A DNA stretch of 64,000 nucleotides from Lactobacillus isalae (GTDB lineage: Bacteria; Bacillota; Bacilli; Lactobacillales; Lactobacillaceae): assembly GCF_947539375.1 (NCBI RefSeq), contig NZ_OX443569.1, forward strand, positions 124,001 through 188,000. Reading direction: 5' to 3'. Position 1 is the stretch's first letter. Each line of letters begins with the position of its first letter. This document shows positions 34,065-43,163 of the stretch, piece by piece. A program made the position numbers and the translations under genes. The notes under the pieces are model-generated. The model made no database searches. It was not told the DNA's origin and saw only the letters and a list, made by a program, of their open reading frames with translations.

Positions 34065-35543
34065 ATGAATAAAAAACAGATCACGATGGTTACGATTGCT
34101 TTAATGCTCGGAAACGTGATGGCTGGATTAGATGGGACAATTACGAATACTGCAATTCCTGCGATTGTATCGGCATTACATGGAATTCAATTTATGGGTT
34201 GGATCGTAGCGATCTATCTTTTAGGGATGTCAGTTTCAATTCCAATTTGGACTAAAATTGGTGAGAAAATCACCAATAAGTTAGCCTTTGAAATTGCTCT
34301 AGCATTGTTTGTCTTGGGGTCAACATTAGAAGGATTAGCACCCAATATTTATTTCTTCTTAGTCGCAAGAATGATTATGGGTATTGGTGGCGGTGGAATG
34401 GGATCACTACCTTATATCATTGCGGGATATGTTTTTCCAAATATCAAAAAGAGAACTCAAATTTTGGGATATTTAACAGCAAGCTTTAATGGGGCGGCAA
34501 TTCTTGGACCATTAGTCGGAGGTTGGTTAATTGATGCTTTGTCTTGGCATTGGGTTTTCTATATCAATATTCCGATTGGATTAGTGGCTTTGTTAATTTC
34601 ATTAATTTACTACAAGCCGGTAACGCCAAAATCAGCGCCAGTCTTTGACTTAGGTGGTGCATTTCTACTCGTTAGTGGTTTAATTATGTTTTTAATGGGA
34701 ATTCAGCTTTTAGGATTAACTGCAACTTGGATTGTAGTTGGACTAATCTTATTCAGTTTAGTTCTTTTAATCTTTTTCTTTTTCCACGAGGCAAAGGCAG
34801 ACAACCCAATTATTCCTTTATCTATCTTTAAAAATAAAGATTTGAATGGAGACTTAATCTTATTTGCGACTACGTGGGGAGCCTTTATTGCTGTAAATAC
34901 TTACTTACCAATGTGGGCACAGGCACTTTTAGGGATGTCGGCTTTAATGGGTGGAATGACCTTGATTCCTAACTCAGTTGTTGAAATTATTGCTTCCCAG
35001 ACTGTTGCTACAATTCAAGAAAAAATTAGAACTTTTACTTTAGTGATGATTGGGATTATTACAATGATGATTTCATCTGGAGGACTTTTCTTAGCGAACA
35101 ATCAAACACCGTTGTGGGTATTAATTGTAGTAGGAGCTTTTTCTGGAATTGGTGTTGGTTTTATTTTTGTAGCACTTCAGGTAAAAGTACAGATTGATGC
35201 AGGGATAAAAGATATGGCAACAGCCACTTCGACGTCTTACTTGATTAGAATTTTAGCTCAAACCGTTATGGCGGCTGTTTATGGTGTTATTATGAATTTG
35301 GCTTTAGCTAGTGGTATTGGCCAGCATCATAACATAACGATGCACATGATGAATGAATTAAGTGATGCCAAGTCCGCTAAGCTTTTGCCGCAACAATTGT
35401 TACCAGAAATGCGTGAAATTTTTCATGGTGGTATTCATGAAATTATGGCAGTTTCATTTATTTTGCTGCTAATTGCTACTATCTTTAATTTCTATTTTAA
35501 CTTTAAGCAACCTAACAAAAAAATTCGAAATTCTTCAAAATAG
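34065..35543 (+). CDS. MFS drug transporter, DHA2 family (tandem copy 1)
   Basis: A 492-residue proton-driven exporter with 14 predicted helices. It starts ITMVTIALMLGNVMAGLDGT, has the motif-A counterpart WTKIGEKITNKLAFE, the antiporter motif C region NGAAILGPLVGGWLID and the SWHWVFYINIPIG segment. It is closely related along its full length to the next gene, for example in GIQFMGWI near the N-terminus and SYLIRILAQTVMAAVYGVIMN near the C-terminus; the pair arose by tandem duplication. Exported compounds are unknown. Confidence 0.88.
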   Translation: MNKKQITMVTIALMLGNVMAGLDGTITNTAIPAIVSALHGIQFMGWIVAIYLLGMSVSIPIWTKIGEKITNKLAFEIALALFVLGSTLEGLAPNIYFFLVARMIMGIGGGGMGSLPYIIAGYVFPNIKKRTQILGYLTASFNGAAILGPLVGGWLIDALSWHWVFYINIPIGLVALLISLIYYKPVTPKSAPVFDLGGAFLLVSGLIMFLMGIQLLGLTATWIVVGLILFSLVLLIFFFFHEAKADNPIIPLSIFKNKDLNGDLILFATTWGAFIAVNTYLPMWAQALLGMSALMGGMTLIPNSVVEIIASQTVATIQEKIRTFTLVMIGIITMMISSGGLFLANNQTPLWVLIVVGAFSGIGVGFIFVALQVKVQIDAGIKDMATATSTSYLIRILAQTVMAAVYGVIMNLALASGIGQHHNITMHMMNELSDAKSAKLLPQQLLPEMREIFHGGIHEIMAVSFILLLIATIFNFYFNFKQPNKKIRNSSK

Positions 35544-35589
35544 TTCTTGTTTTTGAGTAAGTGAGCAAGTATATTTTAAATAGATTATT

Positions 35590-35632
35590 AGCCTTGATTA
35601 TTGCGAAATAATTGGGGCTTTTTATTTTTTAG
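35590..35632 (+). promoter_or_regulatory. Leader hairpin / terminator before the second tandem MFS gene
   Basis: AGCCTTGATTATT / AATAATTGGGGCT forms 13 continuous pairs (some G-T) around a GCGA loop, followed by a T-rich tail ending in six T residues. It lies 17 bp before the start codon and downstream of TTGTTT-16-TATATT (35548-35575), so a transcript begun there would meet it within about 10-20 nt. It could also end the first gene's transcript. Confidence 0.65.
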
Positions 35633-35648
35633 AAAAGTAGGTGTAGAT

Positions 35649-37097
35649 ATGACAAAAAAGCAAGTAACGATGGTAACGTTTGCCATGGTATTGGCTAATG
35701 TAATGGCAGGGTTAGATAGTACGATTATTAATACAGCAATTCCCGCCATTATTGCAGACTTACATGGAATTCAATTTATGGGGTGGATTATTGCAATTAT
35801 GCTCTTAGGAATGTCCGTTTCAACTCCGATTTGGACTAAAGTTGGTGAAAAAATTGGTAATAAAACCACCTTTGAGCTGTCGCTACTCTTTTTTGTTTTA
35901 GGCTCGCTCTTTCAGGGCTTGGCTGATAATATGTATTTCTTTCTTTTAGCACGTGCTTTAATGGGCATCGGTGCTGGGGGAATGGGATCACTTCCCTATA
36001 TTATGGCCGGCTTTATTTTTGATAATATTAAGGCAAGAACCAAAATTCTAGGATATTTGGGTGCTGCTTTTAGTGTGGCAGCGATTGTAGGACCACTAGT
36101 AGGTGGTTATTTAGTAGATTCTCTTTCCTGGCATTGGGTCTTTTATATTAATATTCCGATCGGCTTATTAGCGATCTTGTTATCACTAGTCTATTATCAT
36201 GAAGGAAAAATTAGAGAAACTCCGAAGTTTGATGTACTTGGTTCATTTCTAATCATTGCAGGATTAACATCACTTTTATTAGGGATTCAATTGCTTGGCT
36301 TAACTAAAGCTTGGATTGTTGCAAGTTTAATTGTTGCAGGCTTAGTATTATTAATCTTGTTCTTTATGCATGAAGAGGGGCATCCAAATCCTGTAGTTCC
36401 AATTAGTATGTTTAAAAATCGAGCTTTAGTTGGAGACTTTTTACTTTTTATTTTTAGCTGGGGTGCATTTTTAGCAATCAATACATATTTACCAATGTGG
36501 GCACAAGGTTTGCTTGGAACAACTGCATTGATTGGTGGAATGACTTTAATTCCCAACTCGTTAGTTGATGTAGTGGGAACTTTAGTAGTAAATCCTCTGA
36601 AAGCTCATTTTAACAATCGAACATTGCTTTCAATGGGATTAATTTGTATTTTGATTTCATCATTAGGCTTGGCACTTGCTCCTCAAAATACTAATATTTG
36701 GTGGCTTTCTATTATCGGAACTTTTTCTGGTTTTGGTGTAGGATTTATTTTCGTTTTGCTTCAAATTAAAGTGCAAGTTGATGCTAGTGAGAAGAATATG
36801 GCACCAGCAACATCGCTTTCTTATTTAATCAGAATCTTGGCTCAAACTGTAATGGCAGCTGTTTATGGCGTTATTATGAATATGCGGCTAGCTAAAGGTG
36901 TAGCTGAAAATTCAGGGATTACGATGAGTATGCTTAATAAATTGAGTGATGCCAGTTCCGCTAAGAGTTTGCCACAAAGGTTATTGCCAACAATGAGAAA
37001 TATTTTTCATTTAGGACTGCAAGAAATTATGTGGTGTGCTACTGGGTTGCTCCTAATTGCGATTGTTTTGAATTTTATTTTTAACAAAAAGAGTTAG
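35649..37097 (+). CDS. MFS drug transporter, DHA2 family (tandem copy 2)
   Basis: A 482-residue paralogue of the preceding pump, same 14-helix layout. Conserved parts are VTMVTFAMVLANVMAGLDST, WTKVGEKIGNKTTFE, AAIVGPLVGGYLVDSLSWHWVFYIN and the C-terminal ILAQTVMAAVYGVIMN. The start is ATG 35649, behind AAAGTAGGTG; upstream codons to 35601 cover the leader hairpin and are rejected. The copies differ most in their last helices and in the loop between TM6 and TM7, so substrate ranges may differ. Confidence 0.88.
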   Translation: MTKKQVTMVTFAMVLANVMAGLDSTIINTAIPAIIADLHGIQFMGWIIAIMLLGMSVSTPIWTKVGEKIGNKTTFELSLLFFVLGSLFQGLADNMYFFLLARALMGIGAGGMGSLPYIMAGFIFDNIKARTKILGYLGAAFSVAAIVGPLVGGYLVDSLSWHWVFYINIPIGLLAILLSLVYYHEGKIRETPKFDVLGSFLIIAGLTSLLLGIQLLGLTKAWIVASLIVAGLVLLILFFMHEEGHPNPVVPISMFKNRALVGDFLLFIFSWGAFLAINTYLPMWAQGLLGTTALIGGMTLIPNSLVDVVGTLVVNPLKAHFNNRTLLSMGLICILISSLGLALAPQNTNIWWLSIIGTFSGFGVGFIFVLLQIKVQVDASEKNMAPATSLSYLIRILAQTVMAAVYGVIMNMRLAKGVAENSGITMSMLNKLSDASSAKSLPQRLLPTMRNIFHLGLQEIMWCATGLLLIAIVLNFIFNKKS

Positions 37098-37287
37098 CTA
37101 ATTATTTTATTTCTAAATGTGGCTATAAAGATAATTAATTGAAAAAAGATAAAAGCATTCTTTAAAAGTTTTGGCCTAAGTCGAAATTTGAGAATGTTTT
37201 TTATTTTGCACTATATAGTAAAATATGTGCAGATAATATCAAAAGTTTTAGTAAAAAGGATAATATTTACCAAAAAAGGTTATAGTC

Positions 37288-38166
37288 ATGGATTATAATA
37301 TTAGACAAAATTTACACGAAATAGTTATACCAACAGATCCTCTTTCATTTTGGTATTGCTTATTTGTTAATCAAAATACGCAGACATATGTTGCCCCACA
37401 TTGGCATAGTGGCATTGAGTTAAGCTATACCCAGACAGGAAAGATTGACGATTTTCATATAGCAGGAACACATTATAGAACTAAGGCTGGACGTATATTA
37501 ATAGTTAATTCTCAAGTTATACACGGATCTTCAAATAGAATTCAAAAATATCATACAGCTCTAGGAATCATTTTCCCTTTTAATACAATAAGAAGACTCT
37601 ATCCTAATATTGTAAACAAAGTTATTCAACTTAATGATCCTTCCATGTTTAATGCAGAACAAAGACTATATTATGCAAAATTGCAGGGCCTGCTAAACCA
37701 ATTTATCGCTATGGCAGAATCAGATGATGAATTTAAGTTTATTATTATGCAAAAACTCGCAGATCAAATTCTATTGATTTTATTAACAAAGTTTACTGTA
37801 GATATGCCAAGTAAGATGAAAAATAGTAAAAAGGCGTATATTGTAAATAGATTACAATTTATAACGCAGTATGTTAATAACCATTATACAGAAGATCTTC
37901 ATTTAGACTTGCTAGCTAGAAAGTGCAACGTATCTAAAAACTATTTAGCTAGGTTCTTTAAGCAGGAGATGGAAATTACTGTTAACGAATATATCAATAA
38001 CGTTAGAGCTCAAAATGCACATTCGCAAATGTTAGGTGGAAAATATAATTTGACAGATTTATCTTCTTTAAATGGCTTTTCTGGTGTAAAGACGATGAAT
38101 AGGACATTTAAAAGATTATACGGACAAACTGCCTCAGAGTTAAAAAAAGATATTAAAAATAAATGA
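37288..38166 (+). CDS. AraC-family transcriptional regulator
   Basis: A 292-residue regulator. The N-terminal half is a cupin-type sensor (PHWHSGIELSYTQTGKIDDFHIAGTHYRTKAGRILIVNSQVIHG), which suggests a sugar or other small ligand. The C-terminal half (about 190-288) has two helix-turn-helix units with LDLLARKCNVSKNYLARFFKQ and LSSLNGFSGVKTMNRTFKRLYGQTASELK. It precedes the MFS and esterase genes in the same direction and is the obvious candidate to control them. The start is ATG 37288 behind AAAAGG. Confidence 0.88.
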   Translation: MDYNIRQNLHEIVIPTDPLSFWYCLFVNQNTQTYVAPHWHSGIELSYTQTGKIDDFHIAGTHYRTKAGRILIVNSQVIHGSSNRIQKYHTALGIIFPFNTIRRLYPNIVNKVIQLNDPSMFNAEQRLYYAKLQGLLNQFIAMAESDDEFKFIIMQKLADQILLILLTKFTVDMPSKMKNSKKAYIVNRLQFITQYVNNHYTEDLHLDLLARKCNVSKNYLARFFKQEMEITVNEYINNVRAQNAHSQMLGGKYNLTDLSSLNGFSGVKTMNRTFKRLYGQTASELKKDIKNK

Positions 38167-38278
38167 GATAATAGATGCCATATTGTAGATAAGATAAGAA
38201 TTACAGAAAGGCTCGTTTTTTATTATTATGTAAGCGTATTCATAAATGAAATGCAGAAAAAGCGAGGAGAAAAATATT

Positions 38279-39523
38279 ATGGCGAAAAAATCTACAAAGT
38301 ACGCTTGGTGGATGTTTATAGTATGTGCCTTAATTAATTTTATTGGTTTTGGTTTGATTATTAATACGGTAGGCTTATTTTATGCACCAATAGGTACAGC
38401 TTTTCATACTGGACGGGCAGAGGTAGCTTTAATGACTACTTTTCAAAATGTTGCGCAAGCCATTACGTTATTGTTTGCAGGTAAATTAATGTCTAAGGTC
38501 AATCTTAAGTGGTTATTGACAACCTGTTTTTCAATTATGGGATTAGGCTTAATTCTATTAAATAGGGCACAATCAATTACAATGTTCTATATTGCTTGGT
38601 CAATAATAGGTATTGCTCAGCCATTTGCATTAGGACTTGCTACACCAGTATTACTGGGGAATTGGTTTAAGAAGAAATATGGTACCGTAATGGGGATTGC
38701 GCTGGGTGTTTCAGCATTTGGAGGTACTGTATTTAATCCAATAATTGGTGCAGCTATTACATCTTTAGGTTGGAGAAATGGTCTTCTATTAGAAGGAATA
38801 TTAGTTTTAATAATTTTAGTACCACTTTGTTTAACGATTAAAGGTCAGCCTGACGAGAAACATCCTGCTTATGGATATGAGGACCAACAAGTTGATAAGA
38901 GTAGTGAAAACAACAATAAAGGCTTGACACTAATTCAAGCTTTAAGAACACCGATGTTCTATTGCTTAGTTTTTGCAATGATTTCTCTTCAATTTATTGC
39001 AGGTTTTGTACAACATATTTCTGCGCATATTGTAAATATAGGGTTGCCTTTAACAGTAGGTGCTACTGTGGTTTCTGGTGTGATGCTTGGAGCAGCAGCC
39101 GGTAAGATTTCAATTGGTTATTTTCTAGATAAGTTTAATAATTCTATTGTGATCGCTATTTACACCTTATTTGGTGTTATAGGTTGGGGTGGCCTATTAA
39201 TGATGAGAAGTAATGTGCTTTTAATTAGTTCAGGTTTTATCTTAGGTCTGGGACAAGGTATTATGTTAGTTTCATTACCTTATTTCATTAGAAAACAATT
39301 TGGTAGTAAAGATTATTCAAATATTCTTTCAATTATCTCTATGGTTGGTTCGGTATCCAGTGCAGCTGCTGTTAGTGTTGATGGTTTATTCTTTGATATG
39401 TCACATTCATATAGTTTCCCATTAACGTTGAACGTAATACTTTATGTATTAGCTGGAATGGCAATTATCTTATCAATTAATATTGCAAAGAAAACAATTA
39501 AAAGATTGGAGAGTGTAAGATAA
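38279..39523 (+). CDS. MFS transporter (OFA/monocarboxylate-type)
   Basis: A 414-residue, 12-helix major facilitator. The layout (GFGLIINTVGLFYAPIGTAF in TM1, SIIGIAQPFALGLATPVLLGNWFKKKYGTVMGIALG around TM4-5, and a C-terminal half with GAAAGKISIGYFLDKFN) is that of the oxalate/formate-antiporter and monocarboxylate group. The start is ATG 38279 behind GCGAGGAG; ATG 38246 lacks a site. Its stop overlaps the esterase start by one base, so uptake of a substrate and its hydrolysis are probably linked. Confidence 0.85.
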   Translation: MAKKSTKYAWWMFIVCALINFIGFGLIINTVGLFYAPIGTAFHTGRAEVALMTTFQNVAQAITLLFAGKLMSKVNLKWLLTTCFSIMGLGLILLNRAQSITMFYIAWSIIGIAQPFALGLATPVLLGNWFKKKYGTVMGIALGVSAFGGTVFNPIIGAAITSLGWRNGLLLEGILVLIILVPLCLTIKGQPDEKHPAYGYEDQQVDKSSENNNKGLTLIQALRTPMFYCLVFAMISLQFIAGFVQHISAHIVNIGLPLTVGATVVSGVMLGAAAGKISIGYFLDKFNNSIVIAIYTLFGVIGWGGLLMMRSNVLLISSGFILGLGQGIMLVSLPYFIRKQFGSKDYSNILSIISMVGSVSSAAAVSVDGLFFDMSHSYSFPLTLNVILYVLAGMAIILSINIAKKTIKRLESVR

Positions 39524-40551
39524 TGACTATTAAAGTTGAATTTCAAAGAGAAGTATTGCCAGATGGGGATTATGTAACGAGTGCAAGTCTTAATTCAGAT
39601 AGAAAAATTGATTTAAACAATGTGAAGTTTACTATTCATGGTGAAAAAGTTGAAGTTAAGAAGATTTCGAAAAATAAATTTTATTTTGGTCAAAATGATA
39701 AATTAGCTACAATACATTTTGGTACAAATTTTCAAGATCATTTTGTATTACCAGAAATATCAGTTCATATTGATAATTTAGACGATAATATTGTTTCAAG
39801 GTTTAAAGAAGATCCGATAGCAGAAAAATTTGCAACGAATTTCTATCATGGAAAAGAAACATTATCCTATTATTTATATACGAGTCAAAGCAAATCTAAG
39901 AAACGACCGATGGTAGTATTTCTTCATGGATCTGGTGAAAGAGGCTATGGAGATCGATATCCACTATGGGGAAATGATGTTACTGAACAAATTGTTAGAT
40001 ATGTGAAAAGTCATGAAGATGCAGTTGTAGTAGCACCCCAAGCCACCTGGAGAAAGGAATTAAATGGTTGGTTTAGAAAGGGTGTACGTGAAACACTGTT
40101 GGATTTGATTAATTATCTAATTAAGATAGAGAATATAGATCAAAAGAGAGTATATTTACTAGGTTTATCTAATGGTGGAGCAGGTACTTGGCATTTTGCA
40201 GAAAAAAATCCAGATATGTTTGCGGCAATTGCTCCATGTTGTGGCTATATTTATAATGATGAAAAATATTTTTTAGAAGCCCCAGGTAAAGGACGCTATA
40301 TGGAACCGACTGAGAATGAAGCGAACGCATTAAAAGATATGCCAATTTGGGCATTTGCTGCAGCTGATGATAATGTAGTGAATCCTGATGGTACTCGACA
40401 CACTGTAAAAGTGATAAAAAAGGCGGGTAATAAAAATATTAGAGAAACTATTTATAATGCAGGAATGTTAGGTAATAATCCGCATAATTCTTGGAAACTC
40501 GCATATCATGAGAAAGATTTATTTCCATGGATGTTTAAACAAAAGAAATAA
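39523..40551 (+). CDS. Alpha/beta-hydrolase esterase with N-terminal beta domain
   Basis: A 342-residue cytoplasmic hydrolase. Residues 1-100 form a beta-rich domain of unknown role. From about 105 an alpha/beta-hydrolase of the phospholipase/carboxylesterase and PHB-depolymerase type follows: oxyanion segment VVFLHGSGERGYGDRYP, nucleophile elbow GLSNGGAG (Ser near 217), the acidic residue probably in AADDNVVNPDG and the base in NPHNSWKLAYH. No signal peptide. Coupled by a TAATG overlap to the MFS transporter, it may release an acyl group from an imported ester; the substrate is not known. Confidence 0.85.
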   Translation: MTIKVEFQREVLPDGDYVTSASLNSDRKIDLNNVKFTIHGEKVEVKKISKNKFYFGQNDKLATIHFGTNFQDHFVLPEISVHIDNLDDNIVSRFKEDPIAEKFATNFYHGKETLSYYLYTSQSKSKKRPMVVFLHGSGERGYGDRYPLWGNDVTEQIVRYVKSHEDAVVVAPQATWRKELNGWFRKGVRETLLDLINYLIKIENIDQKRVYLLGLSNGGAGTWHFAEKNPDMFAAIAPCCGYIYNDEKYFLEAPGKGRYMEPTENEANALKDMPIWAFAAADDNVVNPDGTRHTVKVIKKAGNKNIRETIYNAGMLGNNPHNSWKLAYHEKDLFPWMFKQKK

Positions 40552-40565
40552 ATAAATAAGATTAT

Positions 40566-40612
40566 AAAAAATCAGATCTTAAGAGTAAATATAAATTAAG
40601 ATCTGATTTTTT
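40566..40612. terminator. Bidirectional terminator
   Basis: A 16-bp stem AAAAAATCAGATCTTA / TAAGATCTGATTTTTT between the convergent esterase and TetR genes. Confidence 0.9.
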
Positions 40613-40615
40613 ATA

Positions 40616-41134
40616 TTAACTATTAAGCACAATATGACTTTCAATATAAGAAAGTAGTTCACTAACTGGTTTTTGATAATCATGGCCAACCCACCAAACT
40701 AAAAGCATATAAATACCACCAGATTGATAGCTAATCGCATACGGTGGAAGATTTAAATTAGGGTGGGAATAATTAATTAATTCCTTTAAAAAATTAGTTT
40801 GTTGATTAAGCAGTTCACCCTCTAAACCTGCATTAAGGAATAATTTCATTAGGTCAGGATGATCTTTGAAAAATTTAAAATAGACTGCTAATTGATCTTC
40901 AAAGCTAGTTAGCTTGTGGTCTGATAAATCATCAATAAATTTTTGATATTGATCACGTAAAAAAGTAATTAAGATCTGATCTTTTTGTTCATAGTTGCGA
41001 TAAAAAGCCATCCTGGATACGTTAGCCTGTTTAGCTATTTGAGAAATGCTGAGTGAATTATAGGGATGCTTTTTTAATAGTGAAAATAGTGCATTTTCGA
41101 TTTGATGTTGAGTTTTGAGACTTTTCTTATTCAT
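40616..41134 (-). CDS. TetR-family transcriptional regulator
   Basis: A 172-residue regulator with an N-terminal helix-turn-helix (KTQHQIENALFSLLKKHPYNSLSISQIAKQANVSRMAFYRNYEQKDQIL) and an all-helical ligand domain. It is divergent from oleate hydratase across a 110-bp gap holding the palindrome GTTACA-AG-TGTAAC. It probably represses that gene and responds to fatty acids, as other TetR proteins beside fatty-acid genes do; this is inferred from position. Confidence 0.87.
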   Translation of the reverse strand: MNKKSLKTQHQIENALFSLLKKHPYNSLSISQIAKQANVSRMAFYRNYEQKDQILITFLRDQYQKFIDDLSDHKLTSFEDQLAVYFKFFKDHPDLMKLFLNAGLEGELLNQQTNFLKELINYSHPNLNLPPYAISYQSGGIYMLLVWWVGHDYQKPVSELLSYIESHIVLNS

Positions 41135-41163
41135 AATTGTCTATCTTCTCTCAAAAAAACAAG

Positions 41164-41221
41164 TTTGACAAATGTAGGCGCTATCATTATGATATAAAGT
41201 ATAAATGGTTACAAGTGTAAC
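41164..41221 (+). promoter_or_regulatory. Oleate hydratase promoter with palindromic operator candidate
   Basis: TTGACA (41164-41169), 18-bp spacer, TATGAT (41188-41193). The perfect palindrome GTTACA-AG-TGTAAC at 41208-41221 covers the region just past the expected transcription start and 23 bp before the ATG. This is where a TetR repressor would block transcription. Confidence 0.7.
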
Positions 41222-41244
41222 GATTATTGAAAGAAGTGTGTCTT

Positions 41245-43017
41245 ATGCATTATAGCAACGGAAATTATGAAGCTTTTATCAATGCAGAAAAGCCAAAAAA
41301 TGTAGATAATAAATCAGCTTATATTGTCGGATCAGGATTAGCTGCTTTAGCGGCTGCTGTTTTCTTGATTCGTGATGGTCATATGGAGGGCGATAAGATT
41401 CATATTCTTGAAGAATTGGCTCTTCCTGGTGGTAGTATGGACGCCATTTATAACGTGGCTGATCAAGCTTATGTAATGCGTGGTGGCCGTGAAATGGAAC
41501 CACATTTTGAAACTTTGTGGGACTTATTTAGATCTATTCCATCACTGGATTATCCTGATCAAAGTGTCTTAGACGAGTTTTATCGTGAAAATAGAAAAGA
41601 TCCATGTTACTCAAAGACCCGTGTCATTGAAAATCGAGGTCAAGAATTACCAACTGACGGTGATTTACTTCTTTCACCAAAGGCTGTTAAGGAAATTTTG
41701 AACTTAGTAATGACACCAGAAAAAGATTTACAAGATAAGAAGATTAATGAAGTCTTTGATGATGAATTCTTTAAGTCAAACTTCTGGCTTTATTGGCAAA
41801 CGATGTTCGCATTTATGCCTTGGGCAAGTGCAATGGAAATGCGTCGTTACTTAATGCGGTTTGTACAACATGTAGCAACTTTGAAGAATCTTTCATCACT
41901 TCGCTTTACCAAGTACAATCAATACGAAGATTTAATTATGCCTTTGATTAGTTACTTAAAGAAGCATGGAGTAAAATTCCATTACGATACAATTGTAGAT
42001 AATATTATTGTTAACCGAACTGAGGATGAAAAAGTAGCTACTGAGATTAAGATGACTGAAAAGGGCGAACAAAAAGTTATTAAGTTAACCCCTAATGACT
42101 TAGTTTTCGTAACTAATGGCTCAATTACTGAAAGTACAACATATGGCGATAATACCCACCCAGCGGAACAGAAACATGAGCTTGGACCAAGTTGGCAATT
42201 ATGGAAGAATTTAGCAGCTCAAGATGAGGACTTCGGTCATCCAGAAAAATTCTGTGAAAATATTCCTGACGCTAACTGGGTAATTTCTGCTACAGTTACT
42301 TTCACTAATGATGATATTGTGCCTTATATTGAAAAGGTTAATAAGAAGGATCCACATTCTGGTTCAATTGTAACTAGTGGACCAACAACGATTAAGGACT
42401 CTAATTGGCTATTGGGTTATTCAATTAGTCGTCAGCCGCAGTTCCATAAGCAAAAGCCAAATGAATTAATTGTATGGCTATATGGCTTGTATTCAAATAC
42501 TAAGGGTAACTATGTCAAAAAGACAATGCCTGAATGTGATGGTATTGAACTTTGTGAAGAATGGCTTTATCACATGGGAGTTCCTGAATCAGAAATTAAA
42601 AAGATGGCAATTGATGCAACTACAATTCCAAATCATATGCCATATATTACTTCTTACTTCATGCCACGTGCATTAGGCGATCGTCCAAAAGTAGTACCAG
42701 ACAAGTCTAAGAACTTAGCTTTTATCGGTAATTTTGCTGAAACTGAAAGAGATACTGTCTTTACTACTGAATATTCAGTACGTACTGCTATGGAAGCTGT
42801 TTATACTTTGCTTAATGTAGATCGCGGTGTTCCTGAAGTATTTGCATCTGCTTTTGATGTGAGAATGTTAATGAATGCAATGTATTACTTGAACGACAGA
42901 AAGAAGTTAACTGAGCTTGATTTGTCTTTACCTGAAAAATTGATGGTTAAAGAAGGCTTGAAGAAAGTTAAGGGAACCTACGTTGAAGAGTTACTTAAGA
43001 AGTATAAGTTGATTTAG
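41245..43017 (+). CDS. ohyA: Oleate hydratase (myosin-cross-reactive antigen family)
   Basis: An FAD-dependent enzyme adding water to the cis-9 double bond of oleic and linoleic acid to give 10-hydroxy acids, a detoxifying step at the membrane face. The 590-residue product begins [11 protein letters not shown], typical for lactobacilli, has the dinucleotide motif [20 protein letters not shown] (about 25-44), the [18 protein letters not shown] segment near 75-92 and the C-terminal [14 protein letters not shown] region. The start is ATG 41245; a TTG at 41227 overlaps the ribosome binding site. It is probably controlled by the divergent TetR protein. Confidence 0.95.
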   Translation: MHYSNGNYEAFINAEKPKNVDNKSAYIVGSGLAALAAAVFLIRDGHMEGDKIHILEELALPGGSMDAIYNVADQAYVMRGGREMEPHFETLWDLFRSIPSLDYPDQSVLDEFYRENRKDPCYSKTRVIENRGQELPTDGDLLLSPKAVKEILNLVMTPEKDLQDKKINEVFDDEFFKSNFWLYWQTMFAFMPWASAMEMRRYLMRFVQHVATLKNLSSLRFTKYNQYEDLIMPLISYLKKHGVKFHYDTIVDNIIVNRTEDEKVATEIKMTEKGEQKVIKLTPNDLVFVTNGSITESTTYGDNTHPAEQKHELGPSWQLWKNLAAQDEDFGHPEKFCENIPDANWVISATVTFTNDDIVPYIEKVNKKDPHSGSIVTSGPTTIKDSNWLLGYSISRQPQFHKQKPNELIVWLYGLYSNTKGNYVKKTMPECDGIELCEEWLYHMGVPESEIKKMAIDATTIPNHMPYITSYFMPRALGDRPKVVPDKSKNLAFIGNFAETERDTVFTTEYSVRTAMEAVYTLLNVDRGVPEVFASAFDVRMLMNAMYYLNDRKKLTELDLSLPEKLMVKEGLKKVKGTYVEELLKKYKLI

Positions 43018-43044
43018 ACGAGAAAAAATTTAATTATTAAAAGC

Positions 43045-43079
43045 AATAGGGACGAGCAGATTAGCTTGTCCCTATTTTG
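43045..43079 (+). terminator. Terminator of ohyA
   Basis: AATAGGGACGAGC / GCTTGTCCCTATT stem with a short loop and TTTT tail. Confidence 0.88.
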
Positions 43080-43163
43080 TATAGCATTAGAAATTTGCTT
43101 TTTAGATAAAAGTATTTTTTAATTAGAGAAGTAAATTATTTATTAGAAAAGAGAAGGATTCTT

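Noticed and set aside
37140-37205. Terminator after the second MFS pump
   Set aside because: Only a six-pair stem (CATTCT / AGAATG) with a long loop before TTTTTTATT; too weak to list, though some termination here is possible.
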